64,000 bases of DNA, from positions 5,594,993 to 5,658,992 of the forward strand of contig JBJCIZ010000239.1 of NCBI GenBank assembly GCA_051294375.1, read 5' to 3'. This stretch comes from Paraspadella gotoi. Its lineage: Eukaryota > Chaetognatha. Within the stretch, counting starts at the first letter, position 1. Each line of letters opens with the position of its first letter. The translations under genes were made by a program, and so were the position numbers. Below the pieces are notes generated by a model, which was not told where the DNA came from, searched no databases, and saw nothing but the letters and a program-made list of their open reading frames with translations. Below are positions 55,480 through 64,000 of this stretch, one piece after another.

Positions 55480-56440
55480 AGTAGGGCGGAGTGAATTGTT
55501 TCAAATTTCTTAAGAAATCAAAATTGGATCCATAAATTATGATAACTTGTACTATAATTTTATATAAAAAAAAGTTTTTAAATTATTTTTATTTTTAATT
55601 TTATGAGTCGGTTTTTAAATAATGCTTACATGAATAAAACTAACAATTTAAAATTTTTTTTAAATATTTTTAAGCAAATTTTTTATTATCTTTTAAAAAA
55701 AATGTTTTATATCAACGGATGTTTTTTGTTTTTTATTTATATTTTTATAATATATGATAATATTGTTATATATTATATAATAATATTTATATAATACAAT
55801 CCAGTCGCTGACAGGAACTTAGTCGCTAGCGTGAGTATCCACTCTAATAATCTCGCTGCATATTATATATTATTCTTTTTACGCCAGAACTTTTCATTTT
55901 TAACGTTTAAACGCGGAGTGCCTTTTACAGTAATACATTTTTACTTTGTAATCTTACATTTTTTAAATACGATACCGTCAGACAGACATACGACAGACGG
56001 AAAAAAACGTCTTACAAAGTCGCATCGCGGCGTGCTAAAAATTATGCTCGTTGGAAAATTAATGGAATCTTTTAATGGCGGATCGCGGTTCGTGGGCAAG
56101 GTGTGGTGAATCAGGTGGTAAACAGTTAAACAGTAAGCAGTAACTAAGCAGTAACCAAGCAGTAACGAAAAATATTGGCGTCATCGATAATGTCCAGACA
56201 GTAAAGTCATTAAAATGGGAAGACAAAAACAAAAAGTTAAACTTAAAAGTTAAAATTAAAAGTTGAAATAAACACGATTAATATGAGATTGAAATAAAAA
56301 TTCACACGATGAAAAATAATAAAAATGCGCTTCTAGATAAAAATTTCAATGAACACAGCTTAGTTGTTTTAAATTTTTAAAATTTTTAAATTTTCAGTTC
56401 CCGAAAAAAACTGGGGGTTTTTTGCCAACGAATAATACGG
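55480..56440. other. AT-rich, no gene
   Basis: Contains an AT palindrome-like tract at 55740-55797 and the CAGTAA minisatellite copy. Confidence 0.6.
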
Positions 56441-56441
56441 C

Positions 56442-56552
56442 CTATTTTCGAAAAGTGCCCGAGTTCAGCTTAAATTCAGCATTAAATTAGGGATTAAATT
56501 ATGTAGGTCGAGGTATTAAGGAACAGAAATGGGGAAGCTTTCAAAAAAATAG
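56442..56552 (+). repeat. MITE-like element M8, second copy
   Basis: CTATTTTCGAAAAGTGCCCG on the left and GGGGAAGCTTTCAAAAAAAT on the right. Confidence 0.5.
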
Positions 56553-57030
56553 TACAAAAAAATAATCTATAAAAAAAACGAAAATGCATCCAAGATAGAA
56601 AATAAGCGAGCATCTGGTTAATGGGTGTGCGTCGGGAAAAAATGTGAGGCGATTACCGGAGAGACACGAAACGGTAGTCGGTACTGGACGAGAAAAAAAA
56701 AAACCAGAAAGGTAATTCCATTGTGTCGCGCCGCTGTAACTCTCTTATTAATATTTTCCCCTATTTTCTAGTTTTACTATCATCTTTTATCAATTTCCAA
56801 GTGATTATGTTATTACAAATAAGCGCTAGACTCGCACTGGATTAAAATTTGTTTTTTATTCTTTATGCCATCGCATATATTTTGTGTCCCGGAAAAATAA
56901 CAAAAGCTTAACCTGAGGAAAGGGTTAAAAACGTAATTGGGACTGACCATTAGACAGATCGACCGTAAGGCGACGACCGACCGAATAGTGAGTTATTGAG
57001 TATCTCCGCAAATAAAAAAACCCGCTGGTC

Positions 57031-57310
57031 TTGAACGAGATTGAGAACAATGCGTGGATGGAGGGATAATGCGATGTGGGAAGACAATTGCTGGTTTGGG
57101 GGGGCGGGGGGGAGAATATGCGGCAGTTAGAGAGAAGACAGAGAGAAGAGAGAGAGAAGAGAGAAGAGAGAGAGAGAGAAAAGAGGAGAGGGGGAGGAGA
57201 GAAAGGAAGAGAGAAAGAGAAAGAGAGAGAGGAGAAAGAGANNNNNNNNNNNNNNNNNNNNNNNNNGTCTGAACGAGATGAGAACAACTGCGTGGATGGA
57301 GGGATTAATG
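57031..57310. repeat. direct repeat flanking a GA-rich tract and gap
   Basis: GAACGAGATTGAGAACAATGCGTGGATGG at 57034-57062 returns at 57270-57299, on the far side of a GA-rich tract and a 25-N gap (57242-57266). This may be a gap-flank redundancy. Confidence 0.6.
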
Positions 57311-57319
57311 CCAAAAATA

Positions 57320-58240
57320 ATCATTGTTGCTTTTCAAGAAGAATTATGAAAATGACATAAATGATTAGGAACAACTACTACAACGAGACTGTGGAAGATA
57401 GGAACTTTATCTGACTGTACATGGTGACGTTATATTTCTTTAGCACCTGGTTAATCCTAATAATCCTCATCAATAGTTTTTTGATTTAATAGAAATCTTA
57501 AATGGATAACAATTGAATGAAACTTGTCAGCCAAAACACCATTCGCTGGGAAAAACAACTTAAAAATTTATATTTATTTGATCCAACACTAATTTTGATA
57601 GAATTTAAGGAGGAAAGATTTTGAATCGTTGATGGTCCATTAAGGTTAATAAATGGAAGCTTTCAGATTTTAATCATTGTCCTGATTGTCCCATAACAGT
57701 TCTGTTTCTGAACTGCTTGTATTGTGGCATCATAGTTGTCATAATCGTCTCTTTTACTACTAAGTATAAAAAAATCTAAAAAATGTGCAATTGCTATTTC
57801 AATAACAAAAAATTAGGAGGTGTCCTTGGTTGGACATGATAGAGCGCCAATCCTCATGGCATATATAGAACAACCCAAACAATATTGCTAAAGCCCCAGT
57901 ATGGACTTGCTTTCCCATGCCGGACGATGCCAGCAACAGAGATAAGGGAGCTTGATTTATTAAAACTGATGATCAGTACAGTGACAAATCAAAACTATTG
58001 AAAGGAATAACCAGGACTGCAAAAGAATATAACCATCACCAAGAAATATGTCAGAAAAGATCCCTATCTCCCACAGTTTGATTGTAGTAGTTGTTCCTGT
58101 ATTATGTCCATTTTCATTTTTCTTTCCTTTTAAAAGCAAATAATTATTATTTTTTGGACAATCTCCTGGAAAAGCGAAAGAGAAACAAGACATTCTTGCT
58201 ACAGGTGACATATATCTTCCTTGTCATTTTTCCTCCTGTC
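57320..58240. other. repeat-poor sequence, no confident gene
   Basis: Short open frames occur on both strands (for example 57965-58085 on +, 57960-58211 on -), but none has clear borders. Confidence 0.4.
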
Positions 58241-58249
58241 TTATTTTGC

Positions 58250-59422
58250 ATCACCTTTCTTTAACCAATTTTCCCCAACACATAAAATTGTTCTCACAAT
58301 CTCCACAAAGAATAGTCGCCACAAGGTCATTGCGGCGATGTCCTTGCTGTTTGCGGCAAGGCAAATAGTTTCTCTGCCACTTCATCGATGATTCTTTGGC
58401 AAAATCCAGTTTCCTTGTTTTCGCAGACTTCTCTGGAATTGATGCGCCAGACAATACCAGTAAATTCGATTCTTTGAATTGCTTGAAAGTGTTGACGGGG
58501 CAAGTGATTTTTTTTTCTTAACATAATTTTTATTTTAACATAATTCTCTATAGCTCAGAATAAATCACAATAGTCGCCGTGAGTCATCTTTTCCTTTGAG
58601 CAGTGAAAATTCACCAACTTCCTTTTCTCCTTTTTGTCAAGAACAAGTTTTTCGAATGGGGTTTACGGGTTCGCCATTTGACTCCGGCAATCCTTTCCAC
58701 GGGATGTCCTGACGATTCTTCTCTTGTTTACAAGCGACCAGAATTTCAGAAACAGTTTTCAAGATTCTCCATTCTTATTGAAAATGCCAAGGAGTGAGTT
58801 TTTAAAATATCTATTATGACGATTTATGAGAATGATGATGCTGGAACATTATGAAAGCGTTGCGAAACGAAAATGGACTCCAGTCAAATCAATCAATCAA
58901 TTTACCCAACGCCCAACTTTGTTCCTGGGTTTAGAAAGAACGGAGTCTTCATTGCCTGTCACCAGTCCCGCACCTCGCCAACGTTTTAATGAAATTTCGG
59001 CAAACTGATATGTGAACATATGTGAACATCGTGGAAACAAACTGAAAACAACAGAACTGTCGTAGTAATTGCCTCACCAATGTCAGCTTTTGGCGGGAAC
59101 GTATTGTCACAAGCTGATCCAAGCAAAAGACACTTTTCTAAGCACGTTCCGAGGAGCTGGGCAGGGGCGAGCAACGAAGCACCATCATCTTCACGGGGAG
59201 AGAAAATCTCACCCATCTTTCGCATACAAAACACCTCCTTCAAAACCAACTATTTGGGCTGCTTTTGTCAAGGGTTGCCCGCTTCAAATCGGCAGAATTT
59301 TCGACAACCATACTGCATGCAGCCCACAAGTAGGAGGCTGGGCGATTGTAAAGAATGCTTTGGAAGGAGACCGTAGGTTTTTTGATGAGAAACTCAAAAC
59401 AAATCAAAAATTTAAGTTTTAA
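58250..59422 (+). CDS. unrecognised gene candidate, several exons, frameshifted
   Basis: A repeat-poor block with unusually long open frames. Candidate + exons: about 58365-58496 (after GGCAAATAG; HFIDDSLAKSSFLVFADFSG; donor GTGATT), 58603-58794 (after CTTTGAGCAG, ending before GTGAGT), 58832-59009 (MLEHYESVAKRKWTPVKSIN, TGA), and about 59027-59422, where the frame changes near 59250 (MSAFGGNVLSQADPSKRHFS first, later GGWAIVKNALEGDRRFFDEK, TAA at 59420-59422). AATAAA follows at about 59518. Exons 2 and 3 join in frame across a 37-base intron. Minus frames are also open at 58251-58524 and 58986-59249. No family was recognised. Confidence 0.38.
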
Positions 59423-59429
59423 AGAAGCT

Positions 59430-60180
59430 CCGACAATTTTGTCAATGAAGTAGAATTTTGAGAATATCTAACTTTTTTTTGTGGGGAATCCAAATTGATA
59501 TTATGTGTATATGCATGAATAAAAAGTTACTATTTTTGGTTGATCACACTTTTCACTATCTGTCTGTAACCTTTATTGCCCTGTTCCAATGTATATAATT
59601 ACTATAATATATGACTGGAACATCTGATTATTGGATCCCTTTCTGCCATGACTCTTCAAAGTAGTTTATTGTAATTTTCTTCGATGAGAAGGTTTTTTTC
59701 TTTTAATTTTTGAGGTTGACACTCAACCCTTGTTAAAAAAGTACAATTTACTTACTAGAAAAAATGTTTAAATATGCTAATTTTTTCTCCTGTTTTAATA
59801 GATTTTATATATATTGTCATCTTCAGTAGGATAAACCTGGCGAACTTAATTTTTTTTGCCCTGAATCATGTGAAGGTATTTTATTCTCAGAGCCCTGTTT
59901 TATGAATTTCAAAGTTTCCAATTTCTTGGGCTCAAATTGTGCCGCCCGTCTGAAATTCGTTCCAAATTTGTTCTGGAAACTGAACTTTGTGATTTAAAAG
60001 TAATTTGTAAATATTTCCCCAAAACTGATACCCTTTACATTGCGCTATTAAACATAAAGAAAAAAAATATTTTTAATTAATTTATTAACGATTCGAAAAT
60101 TCAGTCATTGCAATGAAAAAGTGACTTATAGAGTTGCTCCTGCGCAGTACTAAAAATAGAACATCAGTGAAACAACCAGT
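59430..60180. other. no gene seen
   Basis: AT-rich 3' flank. No repeat family recognised. Confidence 0.5.
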
Positions 60181-60204
60181 AAAATTTTGCCAACTCTTCA
60201 GTAG

Positions 60205-60480
60205 AATTAAGAGAAAGCTGAGAAAGAAAGAGAGAGGGATAGAAAATGGTAAGAATAAAAAAAAAAGAAAGAAAGGAAAGAAAGATAGAAAGAAAGAGTG
60301 AAAAAGAGAGAAAAAGAAAGAAAGAAATAAAGAAAAAAGGAAAAAAAAATTAAAGAAAATAAAGAAAGAAAATAACAAAGGGAAAAAACCAAAGAGGGAA
60401 AAGAAATAAAGAAGAAAGAATGCACGTGTGACGCCTAGTCCATGCATGGCGAGGGAAAGAAATAAAGAAATAAGAGAGAA
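60205..60480. repeat. purine-rich (GAAA)n-like tract
   Basis: GAAAGAAA-type low complexity. The long minus frame (Phe/Ser-rich) is an artefact. Confidence 0.8.
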
Positions 60481-60747
60481 GAACAAGAAACAGTTCGTAC
60501 CGCGAACACGGCAGTTGACAAGATCATAGGGGAATCGACACTTTTACTTTTCACCGAAAAAAAAAAACCTAAAAAATTAATAATCACATCAAAAAGTCTT
60601 GCGGATTTGCCTTGCCATTAGAAAAAAAAAAACGAGGGTAAGAGAGAAGAACAAGAAGTAAGTGTTGCGAGGTCAAGGGGAAAGTAAGCTGATACTGGCG
60701 ACGAAAAGGCAATAAGTATAAAAGTTGAGAGCTATTTTGTGAAAGCG

Positions 60748-60945
60748 ATGTCCTCCCACGCTGAACTCATTTTATCACATTATTTATTTATACTTTTTAT
60801 AAAAGATTTTATTAAATATATTTCAATTAAAATGTCAAAGAAATCTGGCATCAAGAGACGTTTACCCATGTTTCACAATAAAGGTCAAGAAAATTTGGAT
60901 TTTCCTCCTCTTTTCAAAATTTTAATTACAAATTTACAAATATAA
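60748..60945 (+). CDS. small ORF (unrecognised)
   Basis: 65 codons from ATG, beginning MSSHAELILSHYLFILFIKD with a hydrophobic N-terminal half, then a basic MSKKSGIKRRLPMFHNKGQE. TATAAAAG lies 27-34 bases upstream (near 60717), unusually close to the start codon. A second ATG at 60832 would give 37 codons. Could be chance in AT-rich DNA. Confidence 0.2.
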   Translation: MSSHAELILSHYLFILFIKDFIKYISIKMSKKSGIKRRLPMFHNKGQENLDFPPLFKILITNLQI

Positions 60946-60949
60946 TGTC

Positions 60950-61200
60950 GGCAAATCTCCAAAATGACTTCTTGTATTATTTCTAGCTTTCTTTAATGTG
61001 ATCTGTCTAATAAAAAATATGGACAGTAGTACAGTTATAAAATATTATCGTTTAAAATTTCAAGTCTCATCTCGCTCAAATTCGGTCAGCGTCGTATATG
61101 TGAACAATAAAAAGGCAATTAAAACTAATTTATAATAAATAACGATAAACTTAATAATCTTCTTCATAATAATCTATTTGTTTCATAACAAAAAAAAAAA
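60950..61200. other. AT-rich, probable 3' flank of the minus-strand gene
   Basis: No coding signal. Confidence 0.4.
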
Positions 61201-61206
61201 CAAAAT

Positions 61207-61513
61207 TTAAAATTCAGCGGCCCCAAATTCTTCGTCTTTCCTGGAAAACAAAAGGATCATCACATCGGAAAATTTCGCTTCGATCTTCTCGGTCGACGTC
61301 GCGGTCCGGCGTGCGGCGGCCCCCCCCGCCTCCCTTTTCCTATTTTCTCTCGCGTTTCTGTCCTTCACGTTCCCATCCTGTCCGACGTCCGTGGCATATA
61401 CAACGGACCCGGGGCGCCCGCGGCGGAAAAAACCCGGCGGCTCTTCTCGCATCTTCGCTCCGTCAAAAGCCAAACCCGGTAGCTTTACCCGGTTTTTAAA
61501 AGAAACACGACAT
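61207..61513 (-). CDS. terminal exon, charged/Ala-rich (unrecognised)
   Basis: On -, a frame runs from just inside TTTTTTTCTCAG (61514-61525) through VKLPGLAFDGAKMREEPP, GSVVYATDVGQDGNVKDRNA, an Ala/Arg-rich part and EKIEAKFSDVMILLFSRKDE to TAA at 61207-61209. GC3 is high. In strict phase 0 a TAA lies four bases after the acceptor, so the phase or one base is off. Two plus-strand frames are open over the same island, one after AAAATTCAG. The minus strand is favoured by composition. Confidence 0.4.
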
Positions 61514-61559
61514 ACATAGGTTTAAGTCTGAGAAAAAAAGAGAAACAGGACTTCTATTC

Positions 61560-62580
61560 TGTTAATGTCAGTTAATGTTAATAACAATGTCCTCAGTGGT
61601 TACGTCCGGGGTTATTGTGTCTTTGTCACCGCCTCGGCATTCTCCTCCTCCTCTTTCCTTCCTTCTCCTTCTCTCTCTCTCTCAGTGGTGATATGTGAAT
61701 GTGATATCTGTCCTTCAGAGTCATGGTCAATGTTTCATATCCTTTCGTCGACGATACGATATCAACAACGTACAACAACGACACAAAACACAGGATGTAA
61801 AAATGAAGAATTGGGGGGGGGGGCCGATGAGGAGACAGTGGAGTCATACGTAAAACTGTTTGAGGAAAGAGCAAGCATTCTCTAAAAGTCTTTTTTAAAA
61901 ATGTTATCGCCCTTGTTATCTTAGTTAAAGCCACTTAAGGGCATTTATTGTTTGAATGGGTTCACTATTTTTCATAGGTCCTCTCTCTCTCTCTCTCTCT
62001 TTTGTCTTTTTTTAAACTGAGAAGACAGCACTTATACAGTGGAATATTATAACCCCCCCCCAAAAAAAAGATCAAGAATTCTTTGTCAAGAAATGGACTG
62101 AAAAACCGGGGACCGCTTTGGCGCCATTAAAGTTATATAAGTTTCTTATCCGACTTGGAAGTCTCGATATTTAATGGGTACCTTAATAAAATATCAAAGC
62201 ATTTCATAGATATTCATAAAATACATATCAATGAAATATAAACTAATTAATAAAAGAAGCAATAGTAAATGATAATAAACAAATCCACAAAGAATCACTA
62301 AGCGCCATTGAAGCCGTCCACAAACGTTATATTAGAGAAGCAGTCCCGTTTCCAGAGCAGAAATCTGGAATATGACCGCCAAAGAAGGCAGAGAAAGAGA
62401 ACAAACGTCGATATCTCCTATTATTAAAAGAGGCATCTGAGTTGTGTAGATATTCGTCTGGACTTTACATTACTGGCGACTTGTACTTTCATTTTTAAGA
62501 AAAAAAATAACATTTTTAAATGATTAGTTTTTTATATAATCATGTTGTACTATCATACCGTTAATTATCGTACTATTTGT
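61560..62580. other. no confident gene
   Basis: Frames open on both strands at 61565-61935 without clear borders. (CT)n at 61978-62000. AT-rich afterwards. Confidence 0.4.
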
Positions 62581-62591
62581 ATCCATTACAG

Positions 62592-62659
62592 ATTTCGATT
62601 CCGACGTTGTTTTCCATGAGGAAGTTGCCTTTCCAAAATCGAGTCCATTGCGGGAATAA
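62592..62659 (+). CDS. possible short terminal exon
   Basis: Acceptor GTATCCATTACAG, then in phase 2 the frame FDSDVVFHEEVAFPKSSPLR E and TAA (62657-62659). It is short, but the splice signal and composition fit. Confidence 0.28.
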
Positions 62660-62780
62660 CCTCAATCGCCTTCTTTTTGAAAAAGTTTAAAGGTTAAGCC
62701 TCTTTTTAGATTGCACTTCGTTGCAATGGTAAACCGAGTTCTGTTTTTTTTTTTTTTTTTTTTTTCTCCCTCGTTTTCAG

Positions 62781-62888
62781 ACGAAAAAATCGACGAGGAG
62801 CCTTGCCAGAAAAGGATCGCCGCGTTTCGAAACCGTTGAAATTCCATTGATGTTTACCAATTGGACGGGCGATTGCCCGACTTTGTGA
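62781..62888 (+). CDS. possible exon (unrecognised)
   Basis: Excellent acceptor (a long T tract, then CTCCCTCGTTTTCAG). In phase 0 the frame reads TKKSTRSLARKGSPRFETVE, IPLMFTNWTGDCPTL and TGA. Other phases stop sooner. Its relation to 62592-62659 is unclear, since that exon would already end the frame. Confidence 0.32.
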   Translation, partial: TKKSTRSLARKGSPRFETVEIPLMFTNWTGDCPTL

Positions 62889-63198
62889 GCGATTCGGGTT
62901 GAGTTTCAAAACGATTATTAATCAACTTTTTTTAAAAATATTGTTATTTATTGTTTTATTGTCCGCTTATTGTTTCGCAAAAAAAAAAAAAAGCTTATGG
63001 TGTTAGAGATTAGCGGGATAAGAATTATGTATTAAATAAGTTAAGAACTTATTCATGTAAACATTAAGGTAAAATTAAAACAAATTCCGCCCCATCTCTC
63101 GTCCAGAAGATGCTCCGACCAATCTCGCCCCATTCGAGGAGCCTTTCCCCGAAATCGTTCAACTATCTCCATGAAACTTTTAATCGAATTGAATGACA

Positions 63199-63531
63199 TC
63201 ATAGGAGTTGTCGTTCGTCGTCGTCGTCTTCTCGCGACCCTCCTCCTCCTCCTCCTGCCTCCGGCATGCCCCCATCGCCGCCGTCTCCTGCGTCGAATGC
63301 TGAAAAACGAACGTGTCCTCCAACGCATAATCGAAAGACTTGGACGAAGGTATCGTCGTTCGTCGACCGAAGTGTGGGTCGCGGGGGGACGGAGCTGCGG
63401 CGCAGGTTGGACGTGATGAAATTAATTTGGATTTGGATAATTTTGTGCCTGGTCGTGGTCGGTCCGTTGTATGGCGTCCCCGATTTAGCTGACCCGCGTA
63501 GCGAGAAACTTACCCATCTGAGACTCACCAT
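63199..63531 (-). CDS. 110-aa ORF, acidic Gly-rich C-terminus (unrecognised)
   Basis: From ATG at 63529-63531 on - the frame runs 110 codons without gaps, through SSVPPRPTLRSTNDDTFVQV, a Gly/Asp-rich region and SREDDDDERQLL, TGA. The start has GTGAGT and GTAAGT sequences close by, so the first codons could instead be intronic. A plus frame (63171-63416, Arg/Leu-rich) and a 56-codon plus frame from 63416 with a signal-peptide-like start (MKLIWIWIILCLVVVGPLYG) compete. Confidence 0.33.
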   Translation of the reverse strand: MVSLRWVSFSLRGSAKSGTPYNGPTTTRHKIIQIQINFITSNLRRSSVPPRPTLRSTNDDTFVQVFRLCVGGHVRFSAFDAGDGGDGGMPEAGGGGGGSREDDDDERQLL

Positions 63532-63589
63532 GGACCAACTGCTTCCAAAAACCCCTCAAGCCCTTACAACCCTACTCTTTGGATGATTT

Positions 63590-64000
63590 ACTCTTAAATA
63601 TATTATACCCTCTCACTTAAAAACAACTTAAAAAATTCTCACCTTAAAACACCGACCCCTTCACGGGTTACACGCCAACCATTCTCAACTGTATCCCACC
63701 TTCAGGTAACCTGTAACGACCACTCCCAACTGCCCAATCCCCCCTGGTGATCCACTGCGAACCCTGAACGGCCCCTCTTCCTCTTCACCCCTAATTAACC
63801 CCTCGCTGTAAACCTATAACCCTTTAATCACCCCCGAAACCACGAAAACAAAATTTGATCTTTGGTTTTTGTAAATACTAAATTAGTCAAGTTATTGAAT
63901 TTCTCTTCTTGCGACGAAATTAGTTGTACGCTTGACAGTCTTTTTAGGTCGGGAATTTCTGCTTACAGCAGATTCCGGCTCTATAATTCACTTTTCGTCG
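63590..64000. other. C-rich then AT-rich sequence; no gene
   Basis: 63690-63860 carries loosely telomere-like CCCTAATTAACCCC / AACCCTTTAATC sequence. No element ends were recognised. Confidence 0.4.

Larger units (their letters stand above)
52400..57030 (+). repeat. ~4.6 kb tandem duplication, copy 2
   Basis: Second copy, head to tail with 47779-52389. The downstream junction is at GGTCTTGAACGAGATTGAG, and sequence beyond is unrelated to copy 1. Confidence 0.9.

Overview
This window comes from a eukaryotic nuclear genome, most probably an invertebrate animal. The supporting evidence is: AT-rich non-coding DNA with small GC-rich islands bounded by GT...AG splice signals, tRNA-derived SINE-like repeats, a decayed Ty3/Gypsy retrotransposon of metazoan (CsRn1-like) type, and very dense microsatellites such as (GA)n, (CGA)n, (ATT)n and (ATTG)n. 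There are no bacterial operons. The species cannot be named from the sequence. The assembly looks like a noisy long-read draft: repeated segments differ by many single-base indels, and there are about 20 N gaps, many of exactly 25 bases and many sitting at microsatellites. Nearly every coding call is therefore one exon or a few exons of a longer gene, and several frames are broken.

Region 1 (1-20 kb) is a patchwork of copies of a few segments. A small phase-0 multi-exon gene lies on + at 2.5-5.1 kb, again on - at 11.2-13.8 kb, and partly on - at 5.7-6.5 kb. A second segment (0.16-2.2 kb) recurs at 16.5-18.7 kb and in part at 18.8-19.3 kb. It carries a minus-strand terminal exon encoding an Asn/Ala-rich tail. 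The copies meet at (GA/CT)n arrays and gaps, which suggests unmerged haplotypes or misjoins, although a real inverted duplication is possible.

Region 2 (20-34 kb) has a probable minus-strand terminal exon at 20.6 kb, a GC-rich island at 22 kb, and a 4 kb frameshifted Gypsy/CsRn1-like element (25.37-29.42 kb). The DNA beside the element appears three times, once filled and twice as an empty site, so the insertion looks polymorphic.

Region 3 (34-47.8 kb) holds SINE-like repeats, long gaps and the best-supported gene: the last two exons of a drug/metabolite (EamA/SLC35-like) transporter on + at 43.11-44.35 kb. Acidic Asp-rich coding candidates follow at 45.9, 46.7 and 47.4 kb.

Region 4 (47.8-57.0 kb) is a head-to-tail pair of ~4.6 kb copies with (GA)n arrays, a unit repeated within the arrays, and two small coding candidates. 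Region 5 (57.3-64 kb) has few repeats and contains several unrecognised coding candidates (58.2-59.4, 61.2-61.5, 62.6-62.9 and 63.2-63.5 kb).

The most interesting pattern is a dispersed family of short elements. Their ends are inverted repeats related to CCTATTTTCCnnAACGCCCTA, and their core is degenerate telomere-like DNA (TAACCCTAA/TTAGGGTTA). I find about ten loci, including one that ends just before an EamA splice acceptor. They look like a non-autonomous terminal-inverted-repeat (MITE-like) family, which I do not recognise from memory.
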